This document shows positions 42,727 to 51,929 of a stretch of 64,000 nucleotides of DNA, piece after piece (position 1 is the stretch's first letter; each line of letters begins with the position of its first letter). The notes beneath the pieces are model-generated. The model saw only the letters and a list, made by a program, of their open reading frames with translations. It did no database searches and was not told the DNA's origin. The translations under genes were made by a program, and so were the position numbers. The stretch covers positions 179,890-243,889 of the forward strand of contig NZ_REFJ01000005.1 in the NCBI RefSeq assembly GCF_003688415.1. Direction: 5' to 3'. The stretch is from Umboniibacter marinipuniceus. GTDB lineage: Bacteria; Pseudomonadota; Gammaproteobacteria; Pseudomonadales; DSM-25080.

Positions 42727-43902
42727 ATGCTGCTTAAGTTTTTCTACACCCTTCGCAAGGTAGGCGTTCCGGTTACGCCCAAGGAGCACCTCGTATTGTT
42801 GGAGGCGATGTCCCAAAACCTTGTCTTTGCAAATATTGAAGAGTTCTACCAGTTGGCACGCCTGTGCTTGGTCAAGGACGAAAAGTACTATGATAAATTC
42901 GATCGCGCCTTTGGGGTCCACTTTGAAGAGCTTGAGTCGTTGGATGACTTCATCGAAGCATTGATACCGGATGATTGGCTTCGTCAAGAATTCATGAAAA
43001 GCCTGAGCGAAGAAGAGAAGGCCGCCATTGAAAGCCTAGGGGGGCTCGAAGAGCTCATTGAGGCTTTTAAGAAGCGCCTAGAAGAGCAAAAAGAGCGTCA
43101 TGCCGGCGGTAATAAATGGGTTGGAACGGGCGGTACCTCCCCGTTTGGACACGGCGGCTTCCATCCAGAGGGCATCCGTGTTGGCGGCCAAGGTGGCCAG
43201 CGTAAAGCGGTGAAGGTTTGGGATCAGCGGCAATATCGCAATTATGACGATGATGTTCAGCTCGGTACGCGAAATATCAAGGTGGCGCTAAAGCGATTAC
43301 GTAAGTTTGCGAGAACGGGCGCAGCAGATCAGCTGGATATTGACGATACTATTCGCAAGACAGCCAACAATGCCGGCTACCTGGATATCACTATGGTTCC
43401 GGAAAAGCATAATGCCGTGAAGGTTCTGCTTTTCTTGGATGTCGGTGGTTCTATGGACTCCTATGTGCGAACGGTAGAGGAGCTGTTCTCGGCGGCGAAA
43501 ACTGAGTTTAAACACCTCGAGTATTTCTACTTTCACAACTTTATTTACGATCACGTCTGGAAGAATAACCTCCGTCGTGCCGAACAGAGTCAGCCGTTGA
43601 GCGAGGTCCTCAATAAATACGGTTCGGACTACAAGGTAATTTTCGTGGGTGATGCGGCGATGGCGCCCTACGAGATTGTCTCGCCGGGAGGAAGTGTTGA
43701 GTATTGGAATCAAGAGTCAGGTGAGGCCTGGATGCGACGGGTTAAAGCGGCCTTTCCAAAGCTTGTTTGGCTGAACCCAACGCCTGAAAAATACTGGGTC
43801 CATACGCAATCCATTTCCATGGTCAGAGAGTTAGTAGAGGACAATATGTACCCGCTGACTATTGACGGCTTGGCAAGGGCGATGCAAGACCTGGTTAAAT
43901 AG
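42727..43902 (+). CDS. VWA-domain protein, CoxE-like partner of MoxR
   Basis: A 391-residue protein beginning right after the moxR stop. The N-terminal part is helical and acidic (residues 1-125), followed by a Gly-rich stretch (GGNKWVGTGGTSPFGHGGF). The C-terminal VWA domain holds the MIDAS motif FLDVGGSMDSYVRTVEELF near 240 with the DxGxS form usual in this group. VFVGDAAMAPYEI and WLNPTPEKYW are later motifs. Together with MoxR it should form a metal-dependent chaperone module. Confidence 0.9.
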   Translation: MLLKFFYTLRKVGVPVTPKEHLVLLEAMSQNLVFANIEEFYQLARLCLVKDEKYYDKFDRAFGVHFEELESLDDFIEALIPDDWLRQEFMKSLSEEEKAAIESLGGLEELIEAFKKRLEEQKERHAGGNKWVGTGGTSPFGHGGFHPEGIRVGGQGGQRKAVKVWDQRQYRNYDDDVQLGTRNIKVALKRLRKFARTGAADQLDIDDTIRKTANNAGYLDITMVPEKHNAVKVLLFLDVGGSMDSYVRTVEELFSAAKTEFKHLEYFYFHNFIYDHVWKNNLRRAEQSQPLSEVLNKYGSDYKVIFVGDAAMAPYEIVSPGGSVEYWNQESGEAWMRRVKAAFPKLVWLNPTPEKYWVHTQSISMVRELVEDNMYPLTIDGLARAMQDLVK

Positions 43903-44031
43903 GCATAAAAGTTAAGTTTCTCATGCAGTGTTGGTAACTATGAAGTTAGTGCTAAACTCTGTACACTTTGTTGACGTTACTGTGATAAAACGTTGCTTTA
44001 GCAACAATTAAACTAAAAATAGGTAATTTTC

Positions 44032-45711
44032 ATGACAGATGTAGGACGCCAGGGACGATTAAATCACGGCTTACCGGCCGAGGTTGATGTAGCAGCTTTC
44101 GAGAATATTAATACGGTATATCGTGAAGCAGTTTCAAAATATGGTAGCAACACAGCCTTTTCTTCAATGGGGCGTGAGGTTTCATACGCGGAGTTGGATC
44201 AATTGTCAGGCGCATTTGCCTCGTGGATTCAAAACCATACCAATCTTCAGCCAGGCGATCGTATCGCACTGCAGCTACCTAATATTCTTCAATACCCAAT
44301 TGCGATGTTTGGTGCTATTCGCGCCGGGCTAGTTGTCGTGAACACTAATCCGCTTTATACCGCCCGCGAAATGAAGCATCAGTTTACTGACTCGAACGCC
44401 AAGGCAATCGTTATTCTAGCGAATATGGCTTCACTTTTAGATGAAGTGATTCCGGATACCAACATCGAGCATGTGATTGTCACAGAGATTGGCGACATGT
44501 TGTCACCGGTTAAGCGGGTGTTAGTGAATTCCGTGGTCAAGTACGTGAAGAAAATGGTTCCTGCTTACCAGCTACCAACCGCGCTGAAATTCCGCGATGT
44601 ATTAGCTAAGGGTGCTCAGAAGCCACTTCAGGAGCAGGCTCCTACTCGCGAAGATATTGCGGTACTTCAGTATACCGGTGGTACTACTGGCGTAGCGAAA
44701 GGTGCGATGTTAACGCATGGCAATATTGTTGCGAATATGATGCAAACCGCGCCGCAGATGGATGCGACCGGAATGGTGCCAGGTAAAGAGATTCTTATCG
44801 CGCCGCTTCCGCTTTACCATATCTACGCGTTTACGATTCATTGCATGGTAGGCTTCCAGCGTGGTTTCCACACCGTTCTTATCGCTAACCCTCGCGATAT
44901 CCCAGGGTTTGTGAAGGAGCTCAAGACTCATAAGTTTTCGACCTTTATTGGTTTGAATACGCTATTTATTGGTTTGATGAATAACCCAGACTTCGCTAAG
45001 TTGGACTTCTCGCCGCTTAAATTGACAATGTCTGGCGGCATGGCCTTGTCTCGCTCGGTTGCTGAAGCCTGGGAGAAAATGACCGGTTGTACGGTTTCTG
45101 AAGGTTATGGCATGACTGAAACTTCACCCGTTGCCTGTGCCAACCCGCCTAAGGCGGAACAGCTTGGTACCGTAGGCTTACCGGTACCTAATACCGAAGT
45201 AAAGACCATTGATGAAGACGGCAATGATCTTCCTATTGGTGAAGTTGGCGAATTATGTATCAAAGGGCCGCAGGTGATGAAGGGCTACTGGCAGCGCGAA
45301 GACGCTACTGCCGAGGTACTTGATGCAGAGGGCTGGTTGCGTACCGGCGATATGGCCGTTATTCAAGAAGATGGCTTCGTTAAGTTGGTGGATCGTAAGA
45401 AGGATATGATTATCGTTTCCGGCTTCAATGTGTTCCCTAACGAACTAGAAGATGTGTTGATGGCACATGACAAGGTCGTAGAGTGTGCTGCGGTTGGCCT
45501 TCCCGATGAAACGAGTGGGGAAGTGATTAAGATCTTTGTGGTGTCTAATGACTCGTCACTTACTTCCGATGATGTTCGTCAGTTCATGCGCAAGAACCTT
45601 ACCGCCTACAAAGTGCCAAAGTTTGTTGAGTTCCGCGATGAACTACCGAAGACAAACGTAGGTAAAGTCCTCCGCAGAGAGCTTCGTGACGAAGCGCTCG
45701 GAGAAAAATAG
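44032..45711 (+). CDS. fadD: Long-chain fatty acid-CoA ligase
   Basis: A 559-residue adenylate-forming enzyme that activates fatty acids. The AMP-binding P-loop is LQYTGGTTGVAKGAMLTHGN near residue 213. GYGMTETSPVAC near 360 and GWLRTGDMAVIQEDGFVKLVDRKKDMIIVSGFNVFPNELE near 440-480 are the adenylation core and hinge. The C-terminal catalytic Lys lies in PKTNVGKVLRREL. Length matches FadD. Monocistronic with a terminator. I saw no clear FadR operator upstream. Confidence 0.94.
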   Translation: MTDVGRQGRLNHGLPAEVDVAAFENINTVYREAVSKYGSNTAFSSMGREVSYAELDQLSGAFASWIQNHTNLQPGDRIALQLPNILQYPIAMFGAIRAGLVVVNTNPLYTAREMKHQFTDSNAKAIVILANMASLLDEVIPDTNIEHVIVTEIGDMLSPVKRVLVNSVVKYVKKMVPAYQLPTALKFRDVLAKGAQKPLQEQAPTREDIAVLQYTGGTTGVAKGAMLTHGNIVANMMQTAPQMDATGMVPGKEILIAPLPLYHIYAFTIHCMVGFQRGFHTVLIANPRDIPGFVKELKTHKFSTFIGLNTLFIGLMNNPDFAKLDFSPLKLTMSGGMALSRSVAEAWEKMTGCTVSEGYGMTETSPVACANPPKAEQLGTVGLPVPNTEVKTIDEDGNDLPIGEVGELCIKGPQVMKGYWQREDATAEVLDAEGWLRTGDMAVIQEDGFVKLVDRKKDMIIVSGFNVFPNELEDVLMAHDKVVECAAVGLPDETSGEVIKIFVVSNDSSLTSDDVRQFMRKNLTAYKVPKFVEFRDELPKTNVGKVLRRELRDEALGEK

Positions 45712-45749
45712 CGCTACGGTTGAATTAGGAATAGCCTAATTATTCTAGG

Positions 45750-45778
45750 AGGCGTCACTTGGTAGTGGCGCCTTTTTT
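45750..45778 (+). terminator. Rho-independent terminator after fadD
   Basis: AGGCGTCACT pairs with AGTGGCGCCT (one U-G) around a 4-nt loop, followed by six T. It lies 38 bp past the stop. Confidence 0.9.
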
Positions 45779-45904
45779 ATTGCGTACTCATTAACCGTGG
45801 CACCAGAATATCCTGCCTACTCAACGCCGACTCATTTCCTTGTGATCATACAGCCCCGCGCTGAGAATTTTGCTATGATAGCGCCATCTATTGAGAGTAA
45901 TTGC

Positions 45905-48900
45905 ATGCAAGACTTTTCCCAGTGGCTGCGCGTAGATGTAGCCAAGTTTCGTTCGCTAACGAACAAAATTAAGAATCTTCAACGTCAGAAGAAGCCGGTT
46001 GAACGGTTGTCAGCTGAGCGTGATGAACTGGTAATTTCGGCGCCAACCCGCTTGCAGGAAAAGCTGAATCAGCTACCTAAGCCACGGTTTGACGATGCCC
46101 TACCAATTAGTGAGAAACGCGAACAGATTGCCGCGCTGATTCGTGACAATCAGGTGGTAGTGGTCGCCGGCGAAACGGGCTCAGGAAAGACGACCCAGCT
46201 GCCGAAAATTTGTCTTAGTTTAGGGCTTGGCGCTCGCGGGCTTATCGGCCATACGCAGCCGCGACGTTTAGCGGCAAGCTCCGTCGCCAGTCGAATTGCC
46301 GAGGAGCTTGGGCAAACACTTGGCGATAGCGTAGGCTATCAGGTTCGATTCAATGATCAGAGCGGTCCCAATACCGCTATTAAGCTGATGACCGATGGTA
46401 TTCTGTTGGCGGAGATGGCGCGAGACCGGTGGCTTTCTCGCTACGATGTCATCATTATCGACGAGGCTCACGAACGAAGCCTCAATATCGACTTTCTACT
46501 TGGCTACCTTAAACAGTTGCTGCCGAAACGTCCTGACCTAAAAGTGGTGATTACCTCAGCAACGATTGACGTTGAACGTTTTAGTGAGCATTTCGGGGGG
46601 GCTCCTGTTATCGAAGTATCGGGGCGAAGTTTCCCGGTGGACATTGAGTACCGCCCACTCATTGCCGATGAGAGTGAGGCTGACCTCAGTCTCTATGAAG
46701 GCATCTGCGAAGCGGTAGAACATCTGATCAACCTGGAAAAGCGTGGCGATTCACCGGCTAAGGGTGATGTATTGGTGTTCTTGCCGGGTGAGCGGGAAAT
46801 TCGCGAAACGCATAAGCAACTTAAGGCTAGGCAATTCGCTCATACGGAGGTTCTACCGTTATATGCGCGGCTCTCTAGTGCCGAGCAAAACAAAGTCTTC
46901 GCGCCTCATCGTGGTAGACGAATTGTCCTAGCGACTAACGTAGCCGAGACGTCGTTAACCGTGCCAGGTATTGGCTATGTGATTGATCCAGGCCTTGCTC
47001 GTCTCAGTCGGTACAGTTATCGCTCGAAGGTCCAGCGCTTGCCGGTAGAGGCTATCTCCCAGGCTAGCGCTAATCAGCGGGCCGGTCGCTGTGGGCGACT
47101 CGCGCATGGATTGTGTATTCGCCTCTACAGTGAAGAAGATTTCACTAGCCGAGTAGCGTTCACTGAACCTGAGATTATGCGCAGCAACCTCTCCGCCGTT
47201 ATTCTGCAAATGCTCAACCTGAAGCTTGGTGATATCAAGCACTTTCCCTTCGTTAATGCGCCGGATAGCCGCTTTATCAATGACGGTTTCAAGCGCTTAG
47301 AGGAGATCGCAGCGGTCAGTTCAGCAGGCGAGCTAACCGCACTGGGTAGGAAACTGTCGAAACTACCCATTGATCCGCACCTGGCGAGGATGCTATTCAC
47401 CGCACAGGAAAAGAACGCGTTGAGGGAAGTGCTGATTATTGTCAGCGCTATTGCGGCCCAAGACCCGCGTGAACGACCTGCGGATAAGAAGGCGCAGGCC
47501 GATCAGAAACACGCTCAGTGGCATCATGATAACTCCGATTTCATGGCGTACGTTAATCTTTGGGATGGCTACCATGAGTGGTCAGAGGAGTTGAGTCAGG
47601 GGCAGCTGCGAAAGCGGTGTAAGCAGGAGTATCTCTCATATATTCGCATGCGTGAATGGCGCGACCTCTATACTCAGATCCAAGGCGTCTGCAAGGAAAT
47701 AGGCTGGAAGAAAAATCATGAACCAGCGAATTACCAGGATATTCACGTCGCGTTAGCGTCGGGCCTACTGGGGCAAGTTGCCATGCGCGACGGCAAGGAT
47801 GAATACCTTGGGGCACGACAACGACGCTTCGTTATCTTTCCCGGCTCCTCAATGCGAAAGAAGAAACCGAACTGGATCTTGAGCGGACAGCTGCTCGAGA
47901 CCTCGCAGGTGTTCGCTCATCAGGTTGCGATGATTGAGCCGGAATGGCTACTTCCTGTGGCGAAGCATTTGGTCAAATATCATTACTCAGAGCCCTACTA
48001 TTCTGCAAAGCAGGGGAGGGTAATGGCATTCGAACGAATCTCGCTCTACGGTTTAAATCTGATAGACAAAAACCGCGTGGGCTTCGGCGATAAAGATCCT
48101 GTGGTGGCCCGTGAACTCTTTATTCGCGGCTGCCTAGTTGATGGTGAGTATCGATCAAAAGCGAAGTTTTATCAGCATAATTCAGCGCTTCGAAAACAGA
48201 TTGAAACGGCGGAGGAAAAGACCCGTCGCCGTGATTTACTCGTGGATGAAGAAGCCATTTTTAATTTTTACCACGAACGTATTCCCGCGGAGATTTGTGA
48301 TTTAGTCAGCTTTGAAACGTGGCGAAAAACGGTTGAAGTAGAACATCCAAAACGGTTGTTTATGAGCCAAGCGCATCTTGCTCAGCGTGATGTTGTGGTG
48401 GATGGCGCGCAATTTCCTACGCAGATAAAGCTGGCCGGCGCGGAGTTCAAATTACGCTATCGCTTTGAGCCAGGACATGCTGCGGATGGCGTTAGCGTAG
48501 TCATTCCGCTGCAATTTCTTGAGCGAGTTCAAACATCAGAGCTTGAGTGGTTGGTTCCAGGGCTGTTAAGGGATAAGTGCATTGCACTTGTTAAAGCTCT
48601 CCCTAAGGCGAAGCGTAAAGCGTTTGTGCCGGTCCCCGATTTCGTAGACCGCGTCATGCCTCGACTTCGAAATGGTGATCGCTCTCTCACTCAAGCGCTA
48701 TCCGACGAGCTCTCTTACGTCAGTAATGTCCGCTTCGAGCCGGCTGACTGGCAAGAGGCTACTCTGGATGACTTCTATCGGCTCAATATTGTGGTAGTGG
48801 ACGAGCGCAAGAAACGATTGGCAATGGGGCGCGATCTGAATGAACTTCGTCAGCAGCTGAAGGCGAAGATTCAAGCAGCCTTGGCAGCGGTACAAAGTGA

Positions 48901-49780
48901 CGAGGTTGATACCGTTGAGTCGATTGTTGAATGGAACTTCGGTGATCTGCCAAGAGAGCGAATGATTGCCAAGTCTGGTGTTAAGATTACCGCCTACCCG
49001 GCGCTTGTGGATGAGGGAGAGTCAACCTCATTGCAGCTCTTTGACCGCCGCGAAGAAGCGCAACTCCGAGGCGTGCGGGGATTGGCAAGGCTAGCACTTC
49101 TCCAGCTGCCTACTCAGGCACGTGATATTCGTAAAGAAGTATTCCGAGACAATAAGATCAAGTTGGCGCTGGCGGCTATTTGCCCGCGTGATCAACTCAT
49201 TGAAGATTTGCTCATGGTGGCCGCAAGAGAAGTCTTTCAATTGCGAGACTGGCCCACTAGTCAAGAGGGCTTCAACCAGCGAATTAACGCCCATCGGAAA
49301 GAATTTTTACTTTATTGTCGTGAGCTGGCTAACTTTTTGACCGAGTTGTTGACCGAGTATGCAGCACTCCGAGGAGTATTGCGGAAAACCAATAGTTTAG
49401 CCCTTACCTTCGCCATTAGTGACATTAAGAATCAATGGGCTGAACTATTTGGCCCCGGTTTCTTATGGCGCACCCCAAGAAGTTGGCTGGAACAGTATCC
49501 GCGGTACCTGCAAGCCAGTTTTAAACGGCTTGACCAAGTTCAGGGGAAGGTGCAGAAAGATCGACTGGCGATGGCGATGGTAGATGAATATTTACCTGAC
49601 GTAATTCGCAAATTGAGTGCCGAGGAAGGGCTTATGTGGGAATCCGAAGCTGCAATGGTTGATTTTCGTTTTATGATGGAGGAATGGCGTATTCAGCTCT
49701 ATGCTCAACCGATGAAGACAATTGTGTCGGTTTCGGAGAAGCGTGTTAAGCAAGCTTGGAGTGCGCTTAGTCAACAATAA
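45905..49780 (+). CDS. hrpA: ATP-dependent RNA helicase HrpA
   Basis: A 1291-residue DEAH helicase. The ATG at 45905 (MQDFSQWLRVDVAK) gives the family N-terminus; the longer frame to 45797 runs back through a -10-like TATGAT at 45874. Motif I is VVAGETGSGKTTQLPK, motif II IIIDEAHERSLN, motif III ITSATID, motif VI SQASANQRAGRCGRL. The helicase-associated and OB-fold regions follow, then the long HrpA-specific C-terminus (DUF3418), ending in AWSALSQQ. HrpA resolves stalled or collided ribosomes and takes part in mRNA processing. The RiPP operon starts 62 bp downstream. Confidence 0.96.
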   Translation: MQDFSQWLRVDVAKFRSLTNKIKNLQRQKKPVERLSAERDELVISAPTRLQEKLNQLPKPRFDDALPISEKREQIAALIRDNQVVVVAGETGSGKTTQLPKICLSLGLGARGLIGHTQPRRLAASSVASRIAEELGQTLGDSVGYQVRFNDQSGPNTAIKLMTDGILLAEMARDRWLSRYDVIIIDEAHERSLNIDFLLGYLKQLLPKRPDLKVVITSATIDVERFSEHFGGAPVIEVSGRSFPVDIEYRPLIADESEADLSLYEGICEAVEHLINLEKRGDSPAKGDVLVFLPGEREIRETHKQLKARQFAHTEVLPLYARLSSAEQNKVFAPHRGRRIVLATNVAETSLTVPGIGYVIDPGLARLSRYSYRSKVQRLPVEAISQASANQRAGRCGRLAHGLCIRLYSEEDFTSRVAFTEPEIMRSNLSAVILQMLNLKLGDIKHFPFVNAPDSRFINDGFKRLEEIAAVSSAGELTALGRKLSKLPIDPHLARMLFTAQEKNALREVLIIVSAIAAQDPRERPADKKAQADQKHAQWHHDNSDFMAYVNLWDGYHEWSEELSQGQLRKRCKQEYLSYIRMREWRDLYTQIQGVCKEIGWKKNHEPANYQDIHVALASGLLGQVAMRDGKDEYLGARQRRFVIFPGSSMRKKKPNWILSGQLLETSQVFAHQVAMIEPEWLLPVAKHLVKYHYSEPYYSAKQGRVMAFERISLYGLNLIDKNRVGFGDKDPVVARELFIRGCLVDGEYRSKAKFYQHNSALRKQIETAEEKTRRRDLLVDEEAIFNFYHERIPAEICDLVSFETWRKTVEVEHPKRLFMSQAHLAQRDVVVDGAQFPTQIKLAGAEFKLRYRFEPGHAADGVSVVIPLQFLERVQTSELEWLVPGLLRDKCIALVKALPKAKRKAFVPVPDFVDRVMPRLRNGDRSLTQALSDELSYVSNVRFEPADWQEATLDDFYRLNIVVVDERKKRLAMGRDLNELRQQLKAKIQAALAAVQSDEVDTVESIVEWNFGDLPRERMIAKSGVKITAYPALVDEGESTSLQLFDRREEAQLRGVRGLARLALLQLPTQARDIRKEVFRDNKIKLALAAICPRDQLIEDLLMVAAREVFQLRDWPTSQEGFNQRINAHRKEFLLYCRELANFLTELLTEYAALRGVLRKTNSLALTFAISDIKNQWAELFGPGFLWRTPRSWLEQYPRYLQASFKRLDQVQGKVQKDRLAMAMVDEYLPDVIRKLSAEEGLMWESEAAMVDFRFMMEEWRIQLYAQPMKTIVSVSEKRVKQAWSALSQQ

Positions 49781-49842
49781 CAACCGGTGCGCAGCTGCTT
49801 GCCTGGGTTGGCGCTTCATTACTAATTTTGGGAGTAAACCAA

Positions 49843-50265
49843 ATGTCTAATAAAATTTTACCCGCTGTTGCGGCATTGAGCGCAGCCTTGGCTGCTGTAT
49901 CTTCTGCAGACCTTGAAGCTACACCTTTTTCAGCAGAGAACCTGGATAATGGTTATTTTGTCAACTTCGCTGAAGGTAGTTGTGGTGAAGGTAAGTGTGG
50001 CGGCGAAGGTGCTGATGATTCAGAGGGAAGCTGTGGCGAAGGCAACTGCGGCGGTGAAGGCGCTGATGATTCAGAGGGTAGCTGTGGCGAAGGTAAGTGC
50101 GGCGGCGAAGGCGCTGATGATTCAGAAGGTAGCTGTGGCGAAGGTAAGTGCGGCGGCGAAGGCGCTGATGATTCAGAAGGTAGCTGCGGCGAAGGCAAGT
50201 GTGGCGGCGAAGGCGCTGATGATTCAGAAGGTAGTTGCGGCGAAGGCAAGTGTGGCGGTGCCTAA
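49843..50265 (+). CDS. HvfA-like cysteine-repeat RiPP precursor
   Basis: A 140-residue precursor. ATG 49843 has GGGAG upstream. Residues 1-22 form a signal peptide (ILPAVAALSAALAAVSSA). PFSAENLDNGYFVNFA follows, the conserved N-terminal element of HvfA-type proteins. From residue 44 there are five 17-residue repeats, EGSCGEGKCGGEGADDS, and a final EGSCGEGKCGGA; repeat 2 has EGNCG. Twelve cysteines in all, six in EG[KN]CG motifs. In Haemophilus HvfA, Cys in EGKCG motifs are converted to copper-binding oxazolone/thioamide pairs by the MNIO HvfB with HvfC, and homologues of both are encoded next. Modification here is inferred. Confidence 0.9.
   Translation: MSNKILPAVAALSAALAAVSSADLEATPFSAENLDNGYFVNFAEGSCGEGKCGGEGADDSEGSCGEGNCGGEGADDSEGSCGEGKCGGEGADDSEGSCGEGKCGGEGADDSEGSCGEGKCGGEGADDSEGSCGEGKCGGA
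49972..50262 (+). repeat. 51-bp tandem repeats in the RiPP precursor gene
   Basis: Five 51-bp units from 49972 to 50226, then a 36-bp partial unit to 50262. Units differ mainly at synonymous third positions (AGC/AGT, TGT/TGC, GGC/GGT) and one Lys-to-Asn change in unit 2. Such near-identity allows gain or loss of whole modules by slippage or recombination without breaking the frame. Confidence 0.92.
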
Positions 50266-50268
50266 GCA

Positions 50269-51108
50269 TTGACCAAGTTTGCTCAAGTGGATGGTGTAGG
50301 CCTTGGTCTGCGCCGTTCACTGATAACCCAGTTGCAGGCTCCGGGAGGCTGTGACGGCATTGATTTTTTCGAGTTAGCGCCGGAAAATTGGATTAATTTG
50401 GGTGGCCGCTACGCCGATAAACTTCGGTGGTTCAGTGATCGTTTCCCTTTTGTCTGCCATGGGTTGTCTTTGAACCTAGGGGGGCAAGACCCTTTGGATT
50501 TCAAACTGCTAGCTGATATAAAGGCATTTTTGCGTACCCATAACGTGAAGTGTTACTCAGAGCACCTCAGTTTTTGTGGTCACCAAGGCCTCCTGTATGA
50601 TTTGCTCCCAATTCCTTTTACTCAAGAAGCCGTTGTTCACGTTGCCGAGCGTATTCGCGTGGTTCAGGATTATTTAGAACAGCCAATTGCGGTGGAGAAT
50701 ATCTCTTACTATTTGGCACCCAGCCAAGAGCTGTCTGAGCTAGCATTTATTAACGCGGTGTTACAGGAAGCTAATTGCCAACTCATGCTAGATATCAACA
50801 ATGTCTATGTGAATAGTGTGAATCATTGCTATGACGCAATTGATTTCTTGGCGCAAATACCTGGTGAGCGGATTGCCTATGCTCATATTGCCGGTCATGC
50901 TGACGAGGCTGAAGATCTTAAGGTAGATACCCACGGAGCGCCGTTGATTGAACCAGTGCTCAATTTGGCACAGCACTGTTATGGTCAATTCGGATCAATT
51001 CCCACAGTGCTTGAACGCGATTTCAATTTCCCTCCGCTTGCCGAGTTAAAGTTGGAAATAAGCGCCGTAAGGCGTATTCAGGAGAAGGCGCTTGTCGAAC
51101 TTTCGTGA
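50269..51108 (+). CDS. MNIO (DUF692) RiPP-modifying enzyme, HvfB-like
   Basis: A 279-residue multinuclear non-heme iron-dependent oxidative enzyme. [10 protein letters not shown] and [17 protein letters not shown] open the TIM barrel. Candidate iron ligands sit in conserved motifs: H64 ([10 protein letters not shown]), H99 (YSEHLSF), E143 (VENISYYL), D175 ([13 protein letters not shown]), H206 (AHIAGH), D220/H222 (DTHG) and E249 (LERDFN). In HvfB and MbnB these bind two or three irons that oxidise cysteine. No ATG is available; TTG 50269, three bases past the precursor stop, is taken as start, which should hold enzyme levels well below precursor levels. Confidence 0.92.
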   Translation: MTKFAQVDGVGLGLRRSLITQLQAPGGCDGIDFFELAPENWINLGGRYADKLRWFSDRFPFVCHGLSLNLGGQDPLDFKLLADIKAFLRTHNVKCYSEHLSFCGHQGLLYDLLPIPFTQEAVVHVAERIRVVQDYLEQPIAVENISYYLAPSQELSELAFINAVLQEANCQLMLDINNVYVNSVNHCYDAIDFLAQIPGERIAYAHIAGHADEAEDLKVDTHGAPLIEPVLNLAQHCYGQFGSIPTVLERDFNFPPLAELKLEISAVRRIQEKALVELS

Positions 51109-51814
51109 ACTTCAGGAAGCGCTGGCGGCCAGTGTTAGATTCAAGGTCACTCATGAGGATCTTGATGTTGAACCACGCCGATTGGCAATCTATCAACGGT
51201 TGGTGTTCAACAATCTATTTGGCTTACTAAGTGGTGGCTATAAGAAACTTCGTCGCGCTATGGGCGATGAAGCGTTTCGTCAGCTAGTTCGGTCATTTCT
51301 GGAGTCTGGTGTATCGAAGACACCATACTTTGCTGAAATTTCCGGGGAATTTCTGGAATGGTTTCTAGCGCGTGAGGCGCCTAAATGGCAGCATGAACTC
51401 GCCGAATACGAGCGGGCTGGTATTGTGATTGACGTTGACACCATGGACTGGCCTACCGCTGAAGAGATGGAGAGCCGCCCTCAGGGCGTTCATTTTTCGC
51501 CCGCGATTGCATTATTTTCCTTCGAGTACGCCATTTACGAGGCGGATGATGGCTTAGCTCCACCTAAGCAACCAACCTATATTCTACTCTACCGAAACCC
51601 CCATAATAAGTTGCGATACAAACTACTAAATGCCGCTAGCTTCAGCCTTATGGCACTGCTACTACAGGAGCAAGATCTCAACTCGGCGCTAGCAACCCTG
51701 GCATTAACCATGTCTACCGATATTTCGCATATCCAGTCGCCAGCGCTAAGTCTGTTAGCAGCGTTACAAAGAGAAGGCGCGGTGGTCTCCTTTCCTAACA
51801 TCTCTGCGTTGTGA
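51092..51814 (+). CDS. DUF2063 RiPP partner protein, HvfC-like
   Basis: A 240-residue protein beginning at TTG 51092 with AGGAGAAGG about 7 nt upstream; it overlaps the MNIO gene by 17 nt. The N-terminal half is the DUF2063 DNA-binding-like domain, a helical bundle with [42 protein letters not shown] and [14 protein letters not shown]. The C-terminal half holds [19 protein letters not shown]. In RiPP systems this family binds the precursor and is needed by the MNIO. No hvfD-like DoxX gene follows. Confidence 0.9.
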   Translation: MSNFRELQEALAASVRFKVTHEDLDVEPRRLAIYQRLVFNNLFGLLSGGYKKLRRAMGDEAFRQLVRSFLESGVSKTPYFAEISGEFLEWFLAREAPKWQHELAEYERAGIVIDVDTMDWPTAEEMESRPQGVHFSPAIALFSFEYAIYEADDGLAPPKQPTYILLYRNPHNKLRYKLLNAASFSLMALLLQEQDLNSALATLALTMSTDISHIQSPALSLLAALQREGAVVSFPNISAL

Positions 51815-51851
51815 ATGACGCTTTAGCCTTTATTTTCATCCAATTCGATTT

Positions 51852-51869
51852 TTGTAACATAGTTGTAAT
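51852..51869 (+). promoter_or_regulatory. PhoB-box-like direct repeat upstream of the porin gene
   Basis: TTGTAAC (51852-51858) and TTGTAAT (51863-51869) are separated by 4 bp, giving the 11-bp period of PhoB boxes (7-bp half-sites with A/T-rich spacers). The porin ATG is 60 bp downstream. It could instead be chance in AT-rich DNA or a site for another regulator. Confidence 0.35.
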
Positions 51870-51929
51870 AAACCCTCGTAATACTAACGTTATTGAAATT
51901 TAACAAAACTTTAATGCAAGGGTAAAACT

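Noticed and set aside
49781-49842. Promoter for the RiPP operon
   Set aside because: TTGCCT at 49799 has no matching -10 at proper spacing; an ECF or metal-responsive promoter is possible but not visible with confidence.
49953-50249. Antisense and frame-shifted ORFs over the RiPP precursor (Pro/Ser-rich or Lys/Ala-rich repeats)
   Set aside because: They mirror the 51-bp repeat in other frames; only the frame at 49843 has signal peptide, ribosome-binding site and HvfA motifs.
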